Assembly (NCBI GenBank): GCA_028583605.1
Contig: CM053328.1
Coordinates: 10,635,782-10,699,781, forward strand
Length of the DNA: 64,000 bases
Direction of reading: 5' to 3'
DNA from: Dastarcus helophoroides
Lineage: Eukaryota > Arthropoda > Insecta > Coleoptera > Bothrideridae
Under the pieces are notes generated by a model. The model ran no database searches, was not told the origin of the DNA, and worked only from the letters and a program-made list of their open reading frames with translations. A program made the position numbers and the translations under genes. Positions within the stretch are counted from its first letter, which is position 1. Each line of letters starts with the position of its first letter. This document shows positions 55,001 through 64,000 of this stretch, piece after piece.

Positions 55001-58000
55001 ATTTTGAGTTTAAAGTCGACATTTCGAGAAAAATGTCGAAATTTCAATATTAAAGTCAACATTTCGAGAAAAAAGTCGAAATTTGAGAAAAACGTCGAAA
55101 TTTCAAGAAAAAAGTCGAAATTTCGAAATATTTCGAGAAAAAAGTCGAAATTTACGGAAAAAGTCGAGATTTCAAGAGAGAAATCGAAATTTGCGAGAAA
55201 AGTCGAAATTTCGAGAAAAAAAGTGGAAATTTTGAGTTTAAAGTCGAAATTTTGAGTTTAAATTTTGAGAAAAATATCGAAATGTCGATATTAAGGTCAA
55301 AATTTCGACAATAAAGTTGAAATTTGAAAAAAAACGAAATTTCGAGAAAAAGGTCAAAATTTCGAAATATTTCGAGAAAAAATAGAAATTTAAGAAAAAA
55401 GTCGAAATTTCGAGAAAAAAGTCAAAATTTCGCGAAAAAAAAGTCGAAATTTTCAGAAAAAAGTCGAAATTTGCAGAAAAGTGGAAATTTAAGAAAAAAA
55501 TCGAAATCACGAAATATTTTGAGAAAAAATCGAAATTTGCGAGAAAAAAGACGAAATTTTGAATTTAAAGTCGAAATCTTGAGAAAAATATCGAAATGTC
55601 GATAGTAAGGTCAAAATTTCGAGAAAAAAGTCGAAGTTTGAGGAATAAAAAAACGAAGTTTTGAGAAAAAGGTCGAAATTTCGAGAAAAAATCGAAATTT
55701 GGGAAAAAAGTCAAAATTTTGAGAAAAAAGTCGAAATTTTTAGAAAAAAAGTCGAAATTTCGAGAAAAAAGTCAAAATTTTGAGCTTAAAATTGAAATTT
55801 GAGAAAAAAAGTCGAAATTACTAAAGATAACATTTTTTTAATCGATTTCCTTTCTACGCCTTTGTAACATTTCGAAAAAACTCAAATTTTCAGAGAAAAG
55901 TCGAAATTTCCAGAAAAAAGTCCAAATTTTGAGAAAAAAGTCGAAATTTGAGAAAAAAAAGTCAAAACTTGAAATAAAAGCCGAAGTTTGAGAAAAAAGT
56001 CGAAAATTCTAAAAATAACATTTTTTTAATCGATGTCCTTTCTAGCGGCTTTGTAACACTATTAATTAATTATCAATAATTTAAATTTCGATTTAAAAAT
56101 TGAAATTTCTACTTTTTTCTAAATTTTCGACTTTAAACTCCAAATTTCGACTTTTTTTTCGAAATTTTGACATTAAAGTCGAAATTTTGACTTTAATCTC
56201 GAGATTTAGTGGAGAAAAGGTCAACATTCCGTGATATTTTTTTTTCAAATTGATGTCCTTTCTAGGCTCTTGTAATTTTTACGCCCAAAAAAGTAAATCA
56301 ACTTTTTTTAAGTTTCGTAGTGTATCTATTAATACAGTGTGTAACATATTCAACCGATATGTGAATATACGGTAATTTTAACTGCATATGTACGGAATCT
56401 TACCTTCAATTATATAGCAACACTGCACCACAGTTATCTTTTCTATTCAGTCAACGACATAATGAATGAAAAGAGACGTTAATGCTGCCATCTGTTGGCT
56501 TATTAACACAGCTATTACTAGTAGATGGAAGTGGATAACATAACGACATAAATAACATAACGACATAAAAAATTTTGTTATTAAATTTACAGTGACCTAA
56601 GGTAAATCGATTCGATTCTTAGAATTTTTGAATCGTTCATTAGATCGATCTTATATTTGAGATCGATCTAAAAAATCGACCTTGAGACTTGAAAAAATCG
56701 ATTTTTCGATTAATCAATCTCAGATCGACATCCCTACTTGCAGTTGACGCTGAAACATCGATGTTTACAAACGATACATCGATCGTTGGCGATCAAACGC
56801 TGCAGGATTATGTTTGATCGCAGATCGCATGCAATGAAAATTGAAAAATACGTTTGATTTACCAGATTTTTTAATGAAAAACGAAAAAAAGATGATGTTC
56901 CAATAGAGAAAATTTCGCAATTTCGAAATTCATATTGATGGTGAAATTTCGTTTGAAGACTAAAAACAAAGCTCTATAGAGGCGTAATTATATATTTTCA
57001 TTGTTAAATAATTCCTGAGAAAACTTGTCTTTTTTGAGTACATTATATTGAATTTTATCATTTTCGAATTAAGATAAATTTTCTGAATAGGTCAATATAA
57101 CGGTAAACTGAAAAACTTCAAAAAATAGGATAACCTGTTTCCTCATAAACTCATATATTACTTTCGTGATCGCAATCTTGATCGTGGTCGCGAATAGTAT
57201 GTGTCCTCTCCTTTATGTGATCGCGATCAGCTATCGTGAACGTGATCGTGAACGCCATCGCGATCGCTTATATGTGTCCGAAGCTTAATTTATTTATTAA
57301 ATGGAAACTAGGTTAAGATTTCAAAAATAAAGTCGAAATTACGCGAAAAAAGTAGAACCTTGATGAAAAGCACCCTTTGAAAATTCCAATTTTCTAGAAA
57401 AATCGAACAAAAAATTACATTTTTTTTCAGTTTCCACTTTAGTAGAATTTTTGACATTAAATTTAAATTATAAACTTTTTCTCAAAGTTTTGAGCGTAAA
57501 GTAAAACTTTAGCATGAATTCAAAATATTAAAGTTGAAATTTTGAGAAAAAATCTTTCAAGATGAAAATCGAAATTTTTAAATTAAAAGGAAAATCTCGG
57601 AAAACAACGTCACTAGGAAAAAATTCAAAACTTCTGACATTAAAAAAGTAAGTTTTCAGTTTTTATTTGAAACTTTTTGTTGTGAAGTGAATAACAAAAT
57701 ATTCATAATTCTGGATAACTGGGCTTTACTTTTCTAATTCTCGAAAAAACGTTTAGCCCAAAAAAATTAAATTTGAAACAAAATTTCAAAATTTAGCGAC
57801 CGTTAGTACATAATAAAAACATTAAAAATCAGGATCAAAACCGTTTTTTCCAAGTGGAAGATACTTCACAAAAAAATGAGAGCTATCAAATATTATTTAA
57901 CTTTAGTGGTATTTTTAATGTTCAAATTTGGTTTTAAAGCAGTATCCACCGCTGTTAAACTTCCTTTAAAACATATTTTTTATTCTGCAAAAATATATTC

Positions 58001-61000
58001 CAGTGGAAAATTCAGTGAACAAGTTAAATTAAAAGTAAAAATTTCTCACCTCCAGGATTAGAGTGCTGAGGGTATCCACCTGCGGCTCCTTGAGGTGGAT
58101 ACCCTTGCGGAGGGTATCCCCCCTGTGGTCCGGGATATCCACCCGGCTGCCCTTGATATCCCTGTCCGGGATACCCTTGTCCCGGATACCCCTGACCTTG
58201 ATAACCTTGTGGTGGCATACCTCCTGGTGGTGGTCCTTGTCCTCCTGACTGCGATGCCCGGGTATGGCGGTGGCGCATTCGTCATGTAAACACCGTTAGC
58301 TGGAGGATGTTCCGGAAATACATTGGTAGGAGGCACCCAGCCGTAATAGCCTTGGGGAGGTGGGGAGTACGCTGGGGGTGGTGCGGCGTACCACTGAGTC
58401 TCTGGGGGGACATATGGCGGCGGAGCATCCCTAGTAGCATTTCTTGAAGCTGTAAACATTGGAATTTAAGGAACTGCAATGGTAATTTAAACAAAGAATT
58501 TGAAGTAGATGTTAAGTGCAAACCTAATGCGTGTTGAGCCTCCCTAAGTTAGAAGCCATCTAAATTATGGTGGCAGCAAAGCGAAAGTGAATTTAGCACT
58601 TAGTTAGATAAATATACATACCTTCATCAGCGCCTTCAGATAAAGGACTTCCTAAAGCTGTTCAAAAACAACAACAAAAAAGACTGAAGTTAATATTTCA
58701 TCAAGTAAATATAATTATCTAACTAATTTAAAGCAATTAACAATTCTAAACAGTTATAACCTTCAGGGCTTTCAATCGTTGTTTTTATCGTTTTGGTATT
58801 CGTTCCAGTTTAATTAAAAGTATTTTTTTTTTTTCGATTCTGCACAAAGAATGTAATACAAAAAATCAAATAAAATTTCGTAGAACTTTCAGAAAATCCC
58901 CATTGATCCTAAAATGTCGACTTTCAATTTCAAAAAATGTTTGCCCTTTTCTAGACATTGGGATTTCAATCATAAAATTTCAAATTTCTTAATCAAATCT
59001 AGCTTCGAAATTACAAGAAAAAAAAAGTTCTTAAATGGATCTAAATCTTGAAAAAGTCCAATTTTGGGTTTTTTGAAATTATCGAATTTTTTTGACCTCT
59101 GGAAATCTTGACTTTCTTAAAAATCTTAACCTCTTTCGATTACTATTTCATTATTTTTTTTTAATTCGAATGTGGTAGATCATGCACAAAGTGTATATTC
59201 TTAGTATATAAAGGTTAATTTTAGGATTAGGTATTACTATCTCTCTGACGATGACAGCTTGGCTATCAAAACGCGTTAGAGCAACCTTTGTTGTGTTTTT
59301 TAAACTTTCTTAGCTTTAGGGGACAAGATTTGTATTTCAATTTTTGAAGATAACCAAGGACCAGTTCGTTCCACCAAAAAAAAAATTCTAGATGCAAACA
59401 TTTTGAAAGTAACAATGAAGGAAAAATGTTGAATAAATTTGTATTTAAATAGAATAATTGTTTTTAATACGTTCGCATTCTTTTGTATATTAAAAGTACA
59501 TATGTTGCAGTAGTACTTTTTCTTTATTCAGTTTGAATTTTTTTCTACTATTGCCTCTAATCAAGGAAAAATAAAGTACGAATTTTCAGGAAAAAAGGGG
59601 ACGCCAAACAAATTTCTCAAAATCTAAAAAAGAAAATAAATATCAAAAACAGCTTAAAATTTATTTAAAAAAATCTTCAAAATTTCACGAAAATTGTGTT
59701 TCAGAATTAAGTCAAAAATTCCAAAAAAAAAAAAGTGGAATTGCCTACAGATAGTCGAAATTATGTTATTAAAATCAACATTTTAAACTGGAAATTTGGA
59801 AAAAAAATTGATGTTTCAATATTATTGTCGAAAAATATTCAAAATTTATAAAAAAAAAAGAATTAAATTGTTTGTAACTTGGAATTATGATAAAATGCAA
59901 ATTTAGGAAAAAAAATCGTAATTTGTAAAAGGTCGAGTTTAAACCTACATACTTCCAGAAGATACCTTGAACATGAGGCTAAAATTTCCAAAATTCAAAT
60001 TTTGAATTTGTAGAGCTTTTAGGTAAAAATAAGAATTGAAAGTGTAAAAACGAAATTATGAGCAAAAATTTTAAAAAAAATGTATATAAGAAAAAGTGGA
60101 AATTTCGAGTTCAAATTTAAATTTGAATTGAAATACTAGAAATTTTTTTAAAATTACTAAATCTTCGAATTTACGGTCCATTTCAAGCTTAATTCGAATT
60201 AATTGAATTTTGAAAAAAAAGTCACAATTTCTACAGAGTTGAAATTTCAGGATAACTACTAAAATTTAAGAAAACAAATTAAAATTGAAAGCATAAGCTT
60301 AAAATTTTGAAAAAAGAAACCCGAAATATTAAGAAGATACTCGAATTTTGTTTTAAAAATCTCGATAGTTTAAGTAACACATCGAAAGATTATAGAGTTG
60401 AAATTAAAACATGAAAGTTTCGTAAGGTGTCGAAATGTTTAACTCTAGAGAGCTAAAATTTTGAGCCTTTTATCGAAATTTAAGAAAAGTTAAAACTGAC
60501 AGCTAAGCGCGAAATTTTGGAAAAAAAATTGAAATTTTGAAAAAATACTCGAAGTTTATTAAAAAATTCCTGATATTTTAGTTACAAATCGACAGATTAT
60601 GAAGTTGAAAATTCCAAGCATAAAAAATGAAACTTCTACAAGTCAAAATTTGATAGAAAAAAAATACAAATTTCGGGTTTATCTAGAAATTTTGAGAAAA
60701 ATCCAAAGTTTCAAAATTTACAAAAATAAAAAAACGAATAATAATAATATTAAAAGTTGCAAATTTTAACTCAAAATTTGAAGCTTAAAATTGATATTTC
60801 CATAAAAAATGAAAGTTTCGAATTAAAATGAAAATCTTAGGAGCAAAATAAAAAGTAGAACTTTAAGGTCTGAAATTTTGAGTTTAAAATTGATATTTGA
60901 AAATTTTAGGACAAAAATAATTACAAGTGTAAATTCGAGATTCAGAAACACCCACTTTTGCTTTTTTGTTGTAATAAAAACATCATTATTGTATTATAAT

Positions 61001-61788
61001 TATGATGTTTTTATTTTATTTACTCAGTAGTGTTATTAATTATAACCGTAAGAAACAAGAAAATTTATATCTTAATTAAAAAAAAAACAAAAACCTGTTA
61101 AGACATCAAGACATAAGGTAAATTTTAAAGTCTAGATAATTTTTAGTGTTAGACAAAACCAGAATCGAAGCTGAAATTCAGTTCCAGTCAATCTAGTTTC
61201 GGTCTCTAGCATTTAGTGAATACTCAGAATTTAAAAATCATGAAAACATCAACACTGGCATAGATTAAATTATACTCCTTACCCAGATGACCAGCCTTCA
61301 ACATAGCTTGGGCAAAATCAATGGCGCCCCCATGCTTAAATGTTAGTTTAAACTTTGCTTGCCCCATCCAATTACCGTTCGGTTGAGCCCTGACTTTGCC
61401 TTTGATGTAATTGGCACCAAATACGGGCTGTTCGACGCCAACCTAATGAACAAATTTTGTTATATTCATTACGCATTTTCGCATTTATTCATACCTCGCT
61501 CATTGTTATAAAGGGGAAACTAAAAGATTGCATTGAATCGGATGAGGATTTATTATTAAATATCATCCTATGAGTCGTCAAATATATCCTCCCCTGTTTG
61601 GTACCCCTGAAAGCCTGGTGGTTCTGACCAGTCCACTCGATGGTTACATGTTCGGCGTAAAGCAAAATACTAAAATAATTGGGTTTTTCGTTAATGACAC
61701 CAATTATTCACAATTATTGCGCAATTACTTACCATTCACCTGAATGTATAAGGACACCGCCGTTTAGATGAGCCGTATTTAACGACAT
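52026..61788 (-). CDS. WBP2: WW domain-binding protein 2 (WBP2) homolog, seven coding exons
   Basis: WBP2 is a transcription coactivator and adaptor that binds WW-domain proteins such as YAP/Yorkie and NEDD4-type ligases through PPxY motifs. Exons: 61788-61733, 61669-61495, 61442-61283, 58657-58622, 58449-58050, 52213-52128, 52073-52026. All borders are GT..AG and the phases agree except inside exon 5. It starts [11 protein letters not shown]. Exons 1-3 form the GRAM/PH-like domain ([55 protein letters not shown]). Exon 5 has DAPPPY, PPPAY and NAPPPY, then a Gly/Gln/Pro/Tyr-rich repeat. Exon 6 has [13 protein letters not shown], a conserved WBP2 block, and PPPAY. Exon 7 has PPSY and ends KKDQ. 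Total is about 319 residues against 261 in the human protein. Exon 5 is 400 bases, one more than the phases allow, with the frame change between PPPYPG and SQSGGQ (about 58250-58262). Confidence 0.92.
52690..57284. mobile_element. TTAA-flanked element in the large WBP2 intron
   Basis: CGGACACATATAAGCGATCG (52701 on) is mirrored at 57240-57280, with TIR similarity of about 38 bp. TTAA borders both ends (52686-52689, 57285-57288). The subterminal DNA is rich in GCGATCGC-like palindromes on both sides. A TTAA target fits piggyBac- or Kolobok-type insertion, but no transposase is present and the left tip has six extra bases. Confidence 0.6.
52836..56736. mobile_element. hAT transposon in the WBP2 intron, possibly with unlike ends
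   Basis: The right part (56240-56736, ending GATCGACATCCCTA) matches the right part of the hAT at 4877-7442. The left end TAGGGATGGCAATCATATAT differs from that element's left end. CTTGCA lies directly outside both ends (52830-52835 and 56737-56742), consistent with a partly decayed target duplication. Positions 53940-56030 carry units such as GAGAAAAAAGTCGAAATTTC, the densest array in the window. Confidence 0.65.
57289..58049. repeat. AT-rich intron DNA of WBP2
   Basis: Diverged GAAATTTCG-type text. A 61-codon frame at 57876-58061 runs into the antisense of exon 5 and is not a gene. Confidence 0.5.
58850..61000. repeat. AT-rich degenerate repeat block in WBP2 intron 3-4
   Basis: No exon was found between 58658 and 61282. 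The text has words of the CGAAATTTCG class, mostly strongly decayed, interrupted by a Penelope fragment at 59178-59375. Confidence 0.65.
59178..59375 (+). mobile_element. Penelope element 2-type 3' end fragment with decayed hammerhead
   Basis: GTGTATATTCTTAGTATATA .. CTCTGACGATGACAGCTTGG .. AACGCGTTAGAGCAACC .. GGGGACAAG .. CCAAGGACCAGTTCGTTCC follows the 3' region of the element at 26383-28726, including outer sequence kept only in its inverted arm. The core GAAA reads CAAAA, so the ribozyme is inactive. Confidence 0.85.
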
Positions 61789-62370
61789 TTTGTAGTTGAA
61801 ATACACGTACTGCCAATTTATCGAACGATTTCTAGAAATGAATGAATTTTCTGGAGTTCTTGTTTAACATATGACAGGTGTGTTGAAGTGATGTCATTTA
61901 TTTATTTTTGAATTGTCACTCGCAACTAGTACCATCTGAAAGCCTCCTCAAAAACTAAACTTGTCTTTAAAGTTGCCTATTTAATTATAGAGTAATAAAA
62001 TTATGCATAGATGTCGCTACCCAAATATGAAAAAATTTTATGTCGTAGAAATTTGGCGCAAATTTTACCAGTTTAAATCGAGCATTCTTCAGCAGCGTAA
62101 CATAAAAAGGGTTATTGATAACTATTAAATTTTATTAACGATAAAAACGCAACAAAATTTAAAAATTCCGCAAGGTTTTCGATAAATATTTGCGAACACC
62201 GGATCAGGTTTCGCATTACTGCATCATCGGCGGTCATACCAGCAGTTTGTTTAGCCGCTGTTATGCCAACAAGCTTCATAGATCACAGACTCCTACGAAT
62301 ATTCCGTCTAATAATGTCAATAACAGGGGTTATTCCACGTAATTCCTACATTTAGTATTCATACAATAAT
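61789..62370 (-). promoter_or_regulatory. Region upstream of the WBP2 start codon, likely 5' UTR and promoter
   Basis: This is less repetitive than the DNA on either side and lies directly upstream of the start codon. No TATA box or initiator can be assigned with confidence. Position is the only evidence. Confidence 0.3.
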
Positions 62371-63620
62371 TCCTAATTTATACTTTTTTCGAAATTTCGT
62401 ATCGGTTCGATAAATTTTTATACATTTAGAGTTTTTTCGAAATTTATAACTTTTTAAACATTTTCACGTATTTTTTGAAATCTTTACTTTTTCATTACAC
62501 TTTCAGTTTGAGCTTTTAATTTTAATGTTCGAATTAACCCAAAATTTCCACTTTTTCAGAGAATTTAATTTTTCCAAAAGTTTTTAAATTACATCTGATT
62601 TCTTAAAAATTCAAGTTTCCTTTTCTAATATTTTAGATAATATTCAAAATTTCGATTTTTTCAACAGTTTGTTTTTTATTTTTTGATATTTCCAAATTAA
62701 CTTCGTCAATTTAAATTTGAATTAATAGATTTTATACTTTCGATTTTTTTACGAAATTTTAATTTTTCTCTGGGTTTGAACTCGATATTTGTATTATTCC
62801 AAAATTTCAACGGTCTCGAAATGTCAAGGAAATGATTTTATACAAATCTGAACTTTTTCTAAAAATTTTCAGTTTATAATTTTAGTTTGTTTGCCTCTTT
62901 TTTTGATTTTTTGTCTAGTCTCAAAATTGAAACCTTTTTAAAAGTTTTTTTTCGAAATTTCAACCTCAATCTGAAATTTCTACGAAAACGGAATTTCAAC
63001 ATCTTATTCGATAAATTTTGATTTTCCCTCGATTCTCCTCATTCTGATTTAAATTTTGATTCCAAAAAATTCGAATTTTAAATCCCTCAAACTTCCTAAT
63101 TTTATTTCATAATTTCTTTTGTTCTTCTCTTTTAATTTTTTTCAAATGTTGAATTTTTTCCTACTTTCAGATTCGATTTTTTTCTCCCTAAAACTTTAAC
63201 TGGAAAAATTCAAAACTTTGCTAAAAAAGGTCGAAATTACAAATTCAATATTAATATTGTAATTTCGTCTTTGATATTTTTTCAAAGACGAAATGTTGGC
63301 AATGTTTTTAGAGTCGATATTTCGGGAAAAAAATTATTGCAAACATCAAGATTTGTCTCAAAATTTTGAATTTAAACTTGAAATTACATCGTATTGTTTT
63401 AAATATTGAAGTTGAAGACGAACTTTCAAGATTCTAGTCTAAATTCCAAGTGGTAAAAGTAAAGACTTTGAAAAAGCAAATTTCGACTTTACAATCCAAA
63501 CTTAGAGATTTAAAAAACATAAATTTTAAATTTAAACTTGGTATACCTTTTTCATATTTTTTTTTTTTTAATTATAAGTTTAATTTCGAAATTGTGAAAT
63601 ACGCTTTAAGTTCGACTTTA
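62371..63620. repeat. AT-rich degenerate repeat block
   Basis: TTCGAAATTT and TTTTTTCGAAATTTCAAC-like words recur irregularly. No gene is seen. Confidence 0.6.
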
Positions 63621-63649
63621 ATCTCAAAATGCCAAGGATATAGTAAACC

Positions 63650-63938
63650 TTTTTATATCTACCGCCCACTTTTGTATTATATTTGAACATAAATTAGATT
63701 CTTACCGCCCACCTGATAAGATCATATCAGCTGATGAAAAATAAAGTCCTTCACTTTTATATTCTTTCCATACGTACCGTACAATGAATGACTAAAAAAA
63801 AGGTCCTTGCACTATCTTCGACTTTCTGTCAACAGCAATCTTTTTCACAACTGCAGGATTTTGGACAAAACTTCCACCGCCCACCAAAAGCTCTAAACGC
63901 CTACTAGTGGGCAGTACCGACCAAGTTGACTACCACTG
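63650..63938. mobile_element. hAT right end
   Basis: GTTGACTACCACTG at 63925-63938 is the complement of a hAT-type terminus CAGTGGTAGTCAAC. YACCGCCCAC-like words repeat at about 63659, 63706 and 63874. The left end was not found. The last 60 bases of the window are unassigned. Confidence 0.5.
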
Positions 63939-64000
63939 GTTTAGACCAACCTCCAGATTTCAATTTTATTTTAGATTTTTTTTTTCAACAATCTACTTGC

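Noticed and set aside
58063..58289. Plus-strand frames over WBP2 exon 5
   Set aside because: Antisense of the Gly/Gln/Pro-rich coding repeat. The minus strand has splice sites, PPxY motifs and conserved flanking exons.

Overview
This window looks like nuclear DNA from an insect or close arthropod relative. It is AT-rich. Host genes are split by introns with GT..AG borders. Nearly every class of animal transposable element is present, mostly as broken copies. I cannot name the species. Three host genes can be supported by joining exons whose reading phases agree. (1) The last two coding exons of a group III secretory phospholipase A2 lie on the + strand (10735-10949 and 17184-17503), with a 6.2 kb intron that holds a non-LTR retrotransposon. 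(2) The last three exons of an unidentified gene lie on the - strand (31706 down to 30441). (3) A complete seven-exon WW-domain-binding protein 2 (WBP2) gene lies on the - strand (61788 down to 52026), with a GRAM domain and five PPxY motifs, and one reading-frame break in exon 5.

The rest is layered mobile DNA. From 1 to 10.5 kb there is a hAT end inside a non-LTR retrotransposon fragment, a complete hAT with its 8-bp target duplication (4877-7442), a foldback element (8028-8724), and a Crypton-like tyrosine recombinase gene with a single stop codon, lying between short inverted repeats. From 18.9 to 21 kb is a mariner-type element with about 470-bp inverted ends. From 22.4 to 30.3 kb are two Penelope-like elements, both with hammerhead-ribozyme-like motifs. 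The second sits in an older non-LTR relic that also took in a 25-bp palindrome and a 1.36 kb mariner-type element. From 32 to 46 kb come two opposed halves of a non-LTR element and then a BEL/Pao element. The BEL/Pao element is interrupted by a Tc1-like element, which itself contains a TAA-flanked element. Beyond these come a hAT inside another hAT. The largest WBP2 intron carries a TTAA-flanked element with a hAT inside it.

The most striking large-scale signal is about 15-20 kb of degenerate sequence built on the self-complementary word CGAAATTTCG with A/T runs (units of roughly 16-22 bp). It fills two hAT families whose ends differ, and it also spreads through introns and intergenic DNA. 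It produces many Phe-, Ser- or Lys-rich open frames that are not genes. No tRNA, rRNA or CRISPR array was seen. The genes do not form an operon or pathway. The layout is ordinary for a TE-bloated insect genome, and the novelty is in the element structures.
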